Shown here: one piece after another, positions 1 to 5,416 of the stretch
Layout of the letters: the number at the start of each line of letters is the position of its first letter
Position numbering within the stretch: the first letter of the stretch is position 1
Assembly (NCBI GenBank): GCA_904502285.1
Contig: CAJGEC010000045.1
Coordinates: 1 to 5,489, forward strand
Reading direction: 5' to 3'
Source: an uncultured Alistipes sp.
Lineage (GTDB): Bacteria > Bacteroidota > Bacteroidia > Bacteroidales > Rikenellaceae
DNA: 5,489 nt
Program-made: the position numbers and the translations under genes
The notes under the pieces: model-generated
The model's input: the letters and a program-made list of their open reading frames with translations, nothing else
Told to the model about the DNA's origin: nothing
The model's database searches: none

Positions 1-25
1 AGACCGAAACGGCTTGCCGCCCGAC

Positions 26-39
26 CTTTCAACTTTCAA
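26..39 (+). repeat. Tandem heptamer CTTTCAA x2
   Basis: Two exact, adjacent copies of CTTTCAA. They lie about 12 bases upstream of TACCTTCG (52-59), which is one base off the Bacteroidetes -7 consensus TAnnTTTG. There is no proper TTTG box at the right distance, so a promoter is not claimed. The function of the repeat is unknown. Confidence 0.6.
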
Positions 40-63
40 GGGCTATTGTACTACCTTCGCAGA

Positions 64-178
64 CGAGCAAAGGAAAGGGGCGAATGACGGAATCGGGAAA
101 CTCATATATCACAGATTGATGATAGACCAAATCAAATTTTATCCTGCAATAATGAAAAATGCACCGTCCTTTTGCTCG
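64..178. repeat. Imperfect inverted repeat flanking ~92 bp
   Basis: CGAGCAAAGGA at 64-74 is complementary to TCCTTTTGCTCG at 167-178, with one extra T in the right arm. The right arm overlaps the TTTG box of the promoter at 171-201. Such a pair could fold in a transcript entering from the left, or could be the remains of a small intergenic element. Neither is shown by the sequence. Confidence 0.4.
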
Positions 179-201
179 TTCATAAAAAAGTTGTACCTTT
201 G
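171..201 (+). promoter_or_regulatory. Bacteroidetes-type promoter P1, distal to galE
   Basis: TTTG at 171-174 is followed after exactly 19 nt by TACCTTTG at 194-201. This matches the known Bacteroidetes sigma-ABfr consensus (TTTG, 19-21 nt, TAnnTTTG). Transcription would start near 208, giving a galE leader of about 165 nt. There is no intrinsic terminator between this site and galE, so it most likely serves galE as a distal promoter. It could also drive a short RNA from the leader. Confidence 0.6.
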
Positions 202-208
202 TTCCAAG

Positions 209-270
209 ATGAGTTGTACATCAATGCAAATCATGCAAGTATGTAGAAATCAGAACAGTTGCCAACTCAT
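209..270 (+). other. Possible leader stem-loop upstream of galE
   Basis: ATGAGTTG (209-216) is complementary to CAACTCAT (263-270). Directly inside it, TACAT (217-221) can pair with ATGTA (241-245). The left arm begins almost exactly at the start site predicted for the promoter at 171-201, so the fold would lie at the 5' end of the RNA. The inner part has the spaced repeat ATGCAA-ATC-ATGCAA (about 224-238). The pairing is short and A/U-rich, so the structure is only a suggestion. It matches no riboswitch that I recognise. Confidence 0.3.
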
Positions 271-343
271 TACCTCGTTCTTGAACTTACCGCTTAAACT
301 TTTTATTCTTAGCGGATTATGAGATTATTCCAAAAATACTGAT

Positions 344-351
344 TATCTTTG
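344..351 (+). promoter_or_regulatory. -7 box, proximal galE promoter P2
   Basis: TATCTTTG at 344-351 fits the Bacteroidetes -7 consensus TAnnTTTG. The predicted start is near 358, giving a leader of about 15 nt before the galE ATG at 373. The -33 box is poor: TATG at 318-321 is the nearest approach, with a 22-nt spacer. This may be a weak promoter or one that needs an activator. Confidence 0.45.
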
Positions 352-372
352 TGGTGAAATATAAGGTAAACT

Positions 373-1401
373 ATGAATAGTAAAAGTGTACTTGTGGCAG
401 GTGGTGCTGGCTATATTGGCTCGCATACTGTCGTAGAGCTTATCAATGCAGGGTATGAGGTGGTCGTTGTGGACAACCTCTCTAATAGTGACATCTCATC
501 ACTTGAGGGTATTAACAAGATTACGGGAGTGAAGCCTACGTTCTATAACGTAGACTGCTGTGATAAGGGGGCGTTGAGCGAGGTGTTCAAGCGTCACGAC
601 TTCAACTCGGTGATTCACTTTGCGGCATTTAAGGCTGTGGGTGAGTCGGTGGAGCAACCAGCAAAATATTATCGCAACAACCTGCTCTCGTTTATGAATG
701 TCCTCGAACTTATGGTGGAGTATGGACGAAGGAATGTGGTCTTCTCCTCTTCGGCAACCGTGTATGGCGATGCCGACGAGCTTCCCGTAACGGAGGATAC
801 ACCACGCAAGCCTGCAACCTCGCCATATGGCAATACAAAGCAGATGTCCGAAGATATCTTGCGTGATAGTGTACGAGCCAATAGTTCGCTCAGAGGCATC
901 GCCTTGCGCTACTTCAACCCCATAGGCGCTCACCCCTCAGCACTTATTGGTGAGTTGCCACGCGGAGTGCCTAACAACCTTGTGCCATACATCACACAGA
1001 CAGCCGCAGGAATAAGAGAGTGTCTAAGCATCTTTGGTCAGGACTATCCTACACCCGATGGTTCGTGTCTTAGAGACTATATCGACATCGTTGATTTGGC
1101 TAAGGCACACGTAGCGGCCATCGACAGAATGGTTGAGGAGCGAGGTAAGGAGAGTTATGAAGTCTTCAATATCGGCACGGGTCGCCCTGTGTCGGTGTTT
1201 GAGTTGGTACATGTCTTCGAGGAGGCGAACAACCTAAAACTTAACTATAAAGTAGCCCCTCGTCGTGCGGGAGACGTACCAGCGGTATGGGCCGACACTA
1301 CTCGTGCCAATGAGGTTTTGGGCTGGAGGGCAGAACGAGCCCTTGTTGATACCTTGAAGGCGGCTTGGCAGTGGGAGCGCAACGTTAGAGGCATAGAATA
1401 G
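373..1401 (+). CDS. galE: UDP-glucose 4-epimerase GalE
   Basis: GalE interconverts UDP-glucose and UDP-galactose in the cytoplasm using tightly bound NAD. It belongs to the Leloir pathway and also feeds UDP-sugars to surface glycans. The protein is an extended short-chain dehydrogenase/reductase of 342 residues (E. coli GalE has 338). Visible motifs are the NAD-binding GGAGYIG (10-16), the acidic turn DNLSNS (34-39) and HFAAFKAVGESV (82-93). The catalytic Ser is S127 in SSSATVYG, and the YxxxK pair is Y152/K156. LRYFNPIGAHPSA carries the substrate-contacting N182, and RDYIDIVDLA lies at 234-243. The position equivalent to E. coli Tyr299, which limits the sugar pocket, is Val305 here (PAVWAD), so acetylated UDP-hexosamines may also fit; this is an inference. 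The ATG at 373 is preceded by AAGG at 363-366 and lies 15 nt after the predicted P2 start. It is first in a co-directional cluster, with the next gene 30 bp downstream. Confidence 0.96.
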   Translation: MNSKSVLVAGGAGYIGSHTVVELINAGYEVVVVDNLSNSDISSLEGINKITGVKPTFYNVDCCDKGALSEVFKRHDFNSVIHFAAFKAVGESVEQPAKYYRNNLLSFMNVLELMVEYGRRNVVFSSSATVYGDADELPVTEDTPRKPATSPYGNTKQMSEDILRDSVRANSSLRGIALRYFNPIGAHPSALIGELPRGVPNNLVPYITQTAAGIRECLSIFGQDYPTPDGSCLRDYIDIVDLAKAHVAAIDRMVEERGKESYEVFNIGTGRPVSVFELVHVFEEANNLKLNYKVAPRRAGDVPAVWADTTRANEVLGWRAERALVDTLKAAWQWERNVRGIE

Positions 1402-1431
1402 ATAAAAGGATATAGCTATAACATATTGATA

Positions 1432-2058
1432 ATGAAAAGATTATTTTTGTTGGTGATGTTGGTCTTCTTGATGGCACCTATTGCGGAGGCTAAACGTCGA
1501 GAGACCCCAGAGGAGATAGAGCAGAAGAGTCGCCACTACTCTGGTTGGGAGTGGGGAGCAGCGGGTAGAGTAAACCTCCTCTTCTACAACCTCGACAAAA
1601 CAGTTATAATGAATCAGAGACCTTCGAAGGTATACATTGCTAAGGCTGATGTGGGAGGCAGTGTGTTGCTCAATGGAGGTTATTTCCTCTCGAACAACTG
1701 GAAACTCGGCTTGGAGATGGGCGCATATATGCAGAGGGATATTACGATGATGCCTGCCTACCTCACGGCCCACTACTTCTATGGCAAGCGTAAGAACTGT
1801 CTCTTCAACTTCCTCAATGTGGGTACAAATGTAGTGTTTGAGAAGGGTATGCGCTTCGGCTTTACGGGTGCTGGAGGTGTAGGCTTCCGCCTCCAGGGCA
1901 AGGATAGCAATACCAAGATTGATATTATGCTTGGCTACCAGACAAACCTTATGCGCCCACGCCCTGTGACCGAGGGTGAGTTCCACTTCAAGCAGGAAGA
2001 TATGTCGCGTATCCGTCTCAACCAGTCGGTATTCCTTGGTATAGGTGTAGCTTTCTAA
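1432..2058 (+). CDS. Putative outer-membrane beta-barrel protein, unknown function
   Basis: I do not recognise a named family. From the ATG at 1432 the protein has 208 residues. A TTG two codons upstream (1426) is possible, but ATG places the signal peptide neatly: MKR, a hydrophobic core (4-17), then AEA|K at 18-21 as a likely signal peptidase I site. There is no lipobox cysteine. After a charged stretch (21-36) come alternating polar/hydrophobic segments suited to beta strands: about 38-53, 68-86, 89-101, 107-118, 123-137, 140-154, 162-173 and 192-208. The chain ends RLNQSVFLGIGVAF, with a C-terminal Phe as expected of the beta-signal read by BamA. Length and strand count suggest a small barrel of about eight strands, like the OmpX/OmpA transmembrane size class. 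Its role (porin-like, structural or accessory) cannot be stated. It lies 30 bp after galE and 33 bp before the channel gene, so co-transcription is likely. No clear ribosome binding site is seen, which is usual in this phylum. Confidence 0.75.
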   Translation: MKRLFLLVMLVFLMAPIAEAKRRETPEEIEQKSRHYSGWEWGAAGRVNLLFYNLDKTVIMNQRPSKVYIAKADVGGSVLLNGGYFLSNNWKLGLEMGAYMQRDITMMPAYLTAHYFYGKRKNCLFNFLNVGTNVVFEKGMRFGFTGAGGVGFRLQGKDSNTKIDIMLGYQTNLMRPRPVTEGEFHFKQEDMSRIRLNQSVFLGIGVAF

Positions 2059-2091
2059 GATGTTGATTAACAAACGATAAACCCTACGACT

Positions 2092-3318
2092 ATGGTGCTC
2101 TTTGATAGTAGCATAAAGCAGACAATCTATGATCTTTTGATTAATTGGGGACTCGGTGAAAAGCCAGCCTCGATTGTTGATGGCGTGGTTGTGCTGATAT
2201 ATATATGCTTGCTTATCTTGGTTATCAACATACTATTTCGCTGGGGAGTTATGCGGGCTATTAGGTGGATGGTGCACCAGACACGTGTGAAGTGGGACGA
2301 CATAATCTTCGACGATAAGATTATGAAGCGTCTCTCAGGCATCGTTACGCCTATAGTCCTCAAGATGTTGATGCCTTTGGCACTGGAGGCTGTGGGTATC
2401 ACGTCGGAGTGGATGATCGCCACGCTCTACAAGTGTATCGACATCTATATCGTTGTGGCGATACTTCTGTTGGTAAACTCGTTGCTCAAAGCCATATATT
2501 CGCTGATGGTGAGTCGCCCCTCGTGGCAGGACAAGCCGATTAAAGGACTCCTGGAGACTCTGCAAGTGATACTTGTAATCATAGGTATAATCCTCATCAT
2601 CGCTATCATCATCGATAAGTCACCCGTGGGTCTCCTTGCCGGTTTGGGTGCTTCAGCAGCGGTGATATCGTTCATCTTCAAGGATAGCCTCCTCGGCCTT
2701 ATTGCGGGAGTGCAACTATCGGCAAACAATATGCTCAAGGTGGGTGATTGGATTGAGATGCCAAGTCGTGGTATCGACGGTATGGTTACGGAGGTGACAC
2801 TTACTACCATCAAGATTCGTAGTTGGGATAATACTCGTCAGACAATACCGCCATATCTGCTTATAAGTGAGCCATTTATCAATTGGCAGGCTATGCGTGA
2901 TTCGGGTGGTAGGCGTGTTAAGCGTTCGCTCAATATCGATATGGCGGGGGTGGCAATGGCTACCGACGACCTTATCGCGGAGTTGAGTGCCAACCAGACC
3001 TTAGCACCGATAATGAGGCAGATAGAGACAACTACCCCTGAGGGTGGTACGCTCACAAATTTAGAGTTATATATGCGTGTGGTGAATCGCTACCTCGACA
3101 ACCATCCGAGGGTGAACCACGGAATGTTGTGTATGGTGCGCCAGCTCCAGCCTACGCAGTGGGGAATACCTGTCGAGTTGTACTTCTTCACCTCGGCGGT
3201 GGATTGGGTGCCACACGAGCATTTGCAGACAGAGATAATCTCTCACGTGGTGGCCTTCGCTCCACTCTTTGGGCTCCATCTCTACCAAGCACCATCAACT
3301 CTGTCGTTTAGGTCTTAA
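2092..3318 (+). CDS. ybdG: YbdG/MscM-type mechanosensitive channel, MscS family
   Basis: This is an inner-membrane channel of the MscS superfamily, gated by membrane tension and releasing solutes under osmotic stress. At 408 residues it is close to E. coli YbdG (415), the miniconductance channel tied to osmotic adaptation. Hydrophobic segments lie at about 31-50, 84-101, 109-136 and 153-175. The pore-lining helix and MscS signature is at about 177-210 (PVGLLAGLGASAAVISFIFKD). The next part is strongly YbdG-like: AGVQLSANNMLKVGDWIEMP (205-224), the MscS beta-domain segment TTIKIRSWDNTRQTIPPYLL (238-257), FINW (262-265), and GGRRVKRSLNID (272-283). Further YbdG-like stretches are the NHPR and VRQLQP motifs (337-354) and ELYFFTSAVDW (362-372). 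Agreement along the whole soluble half supports YbdG over a generic MscS. The ATG at 2092 has no visible Shine-Dalgarno. The gene sits 33 bp after the barrel gene and 81 bp before rmuC. Confidence 0.93.
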   Translation: MVLFDSSIKQTIYDLLINWGLGEKPASIVDGVVVLIYICLLILVINILFRWGVMRAIRWMVHQTRVKWDDIIFDDKIMKRLSGIVTPIVLKMLMPLALEAVGITSEWMIATLYKCIDIYIVVAILLLVNSLLKAIYSLMVSRPSWQDKPIKGLLETLQVILVIIGIILIIAIIIDKSPVGLLAGLGASAAVISFIFKDSLLGLIAGVQLSANNMLKVGDWIEMPSRGIDGMVTEVTLTTIKIRSWDNTRQTIPPYLLISEPFINWQAMRDSGGRRVKRSLNIDMAGVAMATDDLIAELSANQTLAPIMRQIETTTPEGGTLTNLELYMRVVNRYLDNHPRVNHGMLCMVRQLQPTQWGIPVELYFFTSAVDWVPHEHLQTEIISHVVAFAPLFGLHLYQAPSTLSFRS

Positions 3319-3348
3319 GAGAGAGTATAATACATTAAGTGATATAAG

Positions 3349-3379
3349 TTATACCCAGCGTTAGTAGCGCTGGGTGTGA
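3349..3379 (+). promoter_or_regulatory. Strong stem-loop without U-tract upstream of rmuC
   Basis: ACCCAGCG (3353-3360) and CGCTGGGT (3368-3375) form a perfect 8-bp stem around the loop TTAGTAG. Flanking bases can extend it to about 12 bp with two G-U pairs (3349-3352 with 3376-3379). No run of T follows on either strand, so it is not a classical intrinsic terminator. It ends about 20 nt before the rmuC ATG. Possible roles are partial termination, protection of the upstream mRNA end, or limiting rmuC translation; the sequence does not decide between them. Confidence 0.6.
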
Positions 3380-3394
3380 ACTACATAACTACAT
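3379..3394 (+). repeat. Tandem octamer AACTACAT x2 before rmuC start
   Basis: Two exact adjacent copies of AACTACAT, followed by AAC, fill the space between the hairpin and the rmuC start at 3400. The stretch is G-free and probably unstructured, which would leave the translation start accessible where no Shine-Dalgarno is visible. Confidence 0.5.
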
Positions 3395-3399
3395 AACCT

Positions 3400-4893
3400 A
3401 TGAATTCGACTATATTGATTGCCATAGTTGGCTTTCTGCTTAGTGCTGTCGTTGCCTATATCGTGGGCCGCAGATTAGGGTCTGGCGACGATGCCTCCCT
3501 TCGCAAAGTGCTTCAGGAGCGAGAGCAGAAGATTGAGCAGCAGGGTCAGGAGATTCTGCAGCTCACGGCTCAGCGCGATGTGGAGAGGTCGCGCCGTGAG
3601 CAACTGGAGTTACAACTCGAACAGACACGCCAAGAGGCGCAACGCTCGCTCAACGAGCAGTTGTCGCAACTCAAGGAGTTCTATGAGCGGGAGATGAGGC
3701 AGATGAGAGAGACCTCGGAGCGTCTTGTGGCGCAGCTCAAGGAGATGAACGAGAAGCAGGTGGAGAGCCAGATGGCGCTCATCCGTGAACAGATGCAGAC
3801 AACCTCGGAGCGCATCCTTAAGGCTCGTCAGGAGGAGTTGGGAGCACAAAACATAGAGCAGGTAGCCAAGATTGTAGACCCTATTAATACGGGTCTGCGC
3901 CTTATGCGCGAGGCCTTGGATAGTAGCCAAAAGGAGCACCAGCAGACTATGACACACCTCGACGCAACCATACGTGCCAATATGGAGCGAAGCACCTCGT
4001 TGGGAGAGACTGCCGATAGGCTTACTCGCGCCTTGCTCGGCAAGACCAAGGTACAGGGAAACTTCGGTGAGTTGAAACTTAAACAACTTCTTGAGGACCT
4101 CGGTCTTAAGGAGAATGAGCAGTACACAACACAGCAGACCCTAACCACGCGCTATGGCAAGAGCATCAAGAGCGATGAGGATAGGAGGCTTGTCCCCGAC
4201 TTTATCCTTCACTTTCCAGGTAACCGCGATATCATCGTAGACTCTAAGGTGAGCCTTGTGAGCTACGAGCAGTATGTAAATGCTGAGGATGAGTTGCAGC
4301 GTAACGACTACTTAGCTGCCCATATAAAGAGCGTGAGGGACCATGTCAAGGGCCTTGCGCGCAAGGATTATAGTCGCTATCTCGATGCTGAGTACTCGAA
4401 ATTGAACTTCGTAATTATGTATATGTTCCACGAGGGGGCACTAAACCTCGCCCTCGTGAACGATACGGCTCTCTGGCGTGATGCCTATGACCAGGGTGTG
4501 CTTATTATGGGTCCTCAGACGATGTATATGAACCTCAGGGTGCTGGAGCTTATGTGGACACAGAGCCGACAGTTGCAGTACCAGAAGGCGATAATCAAGG
4601 AGGCAGAACTTATCATCGAGCGAGTGCAACTCTTTGCCAAGCGCTTCAAGGATATCGAGGGTTGCCTTACCGCTACACGCGAGAGTTTCGATAGCCTGAA
4701 GCTGCTTATGGCCGATAGTGGCAAGAGTATCATCACCCCTGCTCGCAACCTTATTGCCTACGGTGTGAAGGAGTCGAAGTCTACAACCTCAAAGAGGGGT
4801 AAAAACTCAAAAGTGAGCCTCTCGGAGGTGGCCCTTGAGGGCGAAGTGGAGGAGATTGCTGAGGATGATGTTGTAGAGGAGATTGCCGATTAG
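3400..4893 (+). CDS. rmuC: DNA recombination protein RmuC homologue
   Basis: RmuC family proteins limit recombination between short inverted repeats in E. coli; their biochemistry is poorly known. This protein has 497 residues (E. coli RmuC has 475). An N-terminal membrane anchor spans about 4-22, followed by GRRLG. A long charged, Gln/Glu/Arg-rich coiled coil runs from about 33 to 145 and continues more weakly to about 215. The conserved RmuC domain starts near KVQGNFGELKLKQLLE (217-232). It contains VPDFILHF (265-272) and DIIVDSKVSLVSYE (277-290), where E223, D267, D281 and K283 fit the PD-(D/E)xK nuclease-like core proposed for this family. It goes on through YMFHEGALNLAL (341-352), GVLIMGPQTMYMNLR (366-380) and ITPARNLIAYGVK (445-457). 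A lysine-rich linker (458-471) and an acidic tail with two EEIA(D/E) repeats end the protein. It is last in the cluster, 81 bp after the channel gene, and an intrinsic terminator follows 65 bp downstream. Confidence 0.95.
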   Translation: MNSTILIAIVGFLLSAVVAYIVGRRLGSGDDASLRKVLQEREQKIEQQGQEILQLTAQRDVERSRREQLELQLEQTRQEAQRSLNEQLSQLKEFYEREMRQMRETSERLVAQLKEMNEKQVESQMALIREQMQTTSERILKARQEELGAQNIEQVAKIVDPINTGLRLMREALDSSQKEHQQTMTHLDATIRANMERSTSLGETADRLTRALLGKTKVQGNFGELKLKQLLEDLGLKENEQYTTQQTLTTRYGKSIKSDEDRRLVPDFILHFPGNRDIIVDSKVSLVSYEQYVNAEDELQRNDYLAAHIKSVRDHVKGLARKDYSRYLDAEYSKLNFVIMYMFHEGALNLALVNDTALWRDAYDQGVLIMGPQTMYMNLRVLELMWTQSRQLQYQKAIIKEAELIIERVQLFAKRFKDIEGCLTATRESFDSLKLLMADSGKSIITPARNLIAYGVKESKSTTSKRGKNSKVSLSEVALEGEVEEIAEDDVVEEIAD

Positions 4894-4957
4894 TAGCACT
4901 CAATTTAGCTGGCAAATAAAAAAAATAACAAAAATATTTTTGAAGAAATTTGTATGT

Positions 4958-4998
4958 ATTGCCACAAGCCTGCTTAGGTCTTGTGGCAATTGCTTTTT
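4958..4998 (+). terminator. Intrinsic terminator of the galE-rmuC cluster
   Basis: ATTGCCACAAG (4958-4968) and CTTGTGGCAAT (4980-4990) form a perfect 11-bp stem. The loop can add CCT/AGG pairs with a single bulged T. TGCTTTTT follows, with T5 at 4994-4998. The orientation suits rightward transcription out of rmuC, whose stop codon ends at 4893. Confidence 0.92.
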
Positions 4999-5141
4999 AT
5001 GAGTTATGCTATTTGTATTCAGCGTGTTAAATCGTTATATTAGGTGTGTAGTAGAGTTAGGCGATAGATGCTATGTTTCTGCAAATCTGCATATATTATA
5101 TATAGTATAATTTTTGCTTATATGAGGATAAATATTTTTTG
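4999..5141. other. AT-rich intergenic spacer
   Basis: No gene is seen. The stretch contains the spaced repeat TCTGCA-AA-TCTGCA (5078-5091) next to a run of alternating A/T. Within that run, ATTATA (5095-5100) and TATAAT (5106-5111) form a perfect short inverted repeat. This DNA lies 30-65 bp upstream of the promoter at 5142-5173 and could be a protein-binding or easily melted segment for it. That placement is suggestive only. Confidence 0.4.
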
Positions 5142-5173
5142 TTTGCATAATTAGTTTTATTGCCATATATTTG
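5142..5173 (+). promoter_or_regulatory. Near-consensus Bacteroidetes promoter, no gene downstream
   Basis: TTTG at 5142-5145 is followed after exactly 20 nt by TATATTTG at 5166-5173, matching both boxes and the spacing of the Bacteroidetes housekeeping promoter. Transcription would start near 5180. There is no protein-coding frame between here and the + strand terminator at 5311-5347, which suggests the product is an RNA. Confidence 0.65.
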
Positions 5174-5179
5174 CACCGA

Positions 5180-5347
5180 AAACCAATAAAAACAGCGAAA
5201 AAAGATATAGTAATATAAGTTAGGTATAATAAATAAGGTTAATGATAAAAGGGTAAGATGTAAGTGTAAAATTAGTAGTGTAAAAAGTTAATAATTGTTT
5301 GTGTCCGTGAGGGTTGTCCAGCATTTGTTGGGCAACCCGATCTTTTT
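5180..5347 (+). ncRNA. Candidate small RNA (~168 nt), unknown family
   Basis: The unit is bounded by a full promoter match (5142-5173) and a strong intrinsic terminator (5311-5347). The body cannot encode a protein of any length: stops occur densely in all frames, and the best start, at 5242, gives only four codons. The 5' end is A-rich with a few C residues (about 5180-5196). It is followed by 108 nt without a single C (5197-5304), so the middle cannot form G-C pairs and is probably single-stranded. The only strong fold is the terminator. It does not resemble tmRNA, RNase P RNA, SRP RNA or the long-hairpin 6S RNA. No + strand gene follows before a converging gene, so it is unlikely to be a 5' leader or attenuator. 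The boundaries are predictions. Confidence 0.45.
5311..5347 (+). terminator. Intrinsic terminator of the candidate small RNA
   Basis: The arms 5311-5322 and 5327-5338 form a 12-bp stem (GGGTTGTCCAGC with GTTGGGCAACCC, two G-U pairs) closed by an ATTT loop. GATC and T5 (5343-5347) follow. No U-tract follows in the leftward direction, so the site is specific to + strand transcription. Confidence 0.88.
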
Positions 5348-5353
5348 GTTGGC

Positions 5354-5397
5354 AAAAAAATTAAGGGCGAGTCCTCCAAGCTGAAGGACGCGCCCTT
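5354..5397 (-). terminator. Intrinsic terminator of the convergent minus-strand gene
   Basis: AAGGGCGAGTCCT (5363-5375) and AGGACGCGCCCTT (5385-5397) form a 13-position stem with a single A-G mismatch and a 9-nt loop. Read leftward, the stem is followed by AA and then seven U (complement of A7 at 5354-5360). It begins 19 nt after the stop codon of the minus-strand gene at 5417. Read rightward there is only a weak TTTATTAT, so most activity should be on the - strand. Confidence 0.88.
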
Positions 5398-5416
5398 TAT
5401 TATGTTTAAGCGTAAC

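Larger units (their letters stand above)
1..372. other. Intergenic region upstream of galE
   Basis: No gene can be supported here. In the first ~85 bases all three + frames are open, simply because the DNA is stop-poor. The longest + frame (14-322) encodes a composition with no recognisable domain or signal, and it runs through two promoter-like sites. The region holds a tandem CTTTCAA repeat (26-39) and an imperfect inverted repeat (64-74 with 167-178). It also has a full promoter match (171-201), a short inverted repeat (209-216 with 263-270) and a -7-like box just ahead of galE (344-351). The first ~100 bases are more G+C-rich than the rest and could be the end of an upstream feature cut by the window edge. 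Confidence 0.6.

Noticed and set aside
84..119. Eleven-codon frame preceded by a purine-rich GGAAAGGGG
   Set aside because: Very short, with only a one-off -7 box upstream. Shine-Dalgarno strength means little in this phylum.
290..315. CCGCT/AGCGG stem before galE
   Set aside because: Five pairs around a long loop and no following U-tract, so it is not a terminator.
14..322. Open frame of 102 codons on the + strand before galE
   Set aside because: It has no domain, signal or ribosome binding site and an unusual composition. It runs through a consensus promoter, and all + frames are open near its start. It is more likely chance than a gene.
1411..1420. Palindrome TATAGCTATA between galE and the barrel gene
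   Set aside because: It is only 10 bp, A/T-rich and without extension. It is too weak to call an operator or terminator.
1441..2073. Long antisense frame opposite the barrel gene
   Set aside because: The sense strand has a clear signal peptide and barrel end. The antisense product has no recognisable feature and starts within the sense gene's 3' flank. It is a shadow of codon bias.
3610..4086. Leu-rich antisense frame opposite rmuC
   Set aside because: Its Leu richness mirrors Gln/Glu codons of the RmuC coiled coil on the sense strand. There is no independent evidence for a gene.
4935..4942. TATTTTTG matching TAnnTTTG downstream of rmuC
   Set aside because: No TTTG box at the right spacing, and the terminator follows within about 50 nt. 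Such matches are expected by chance in A/T-rich DNA.
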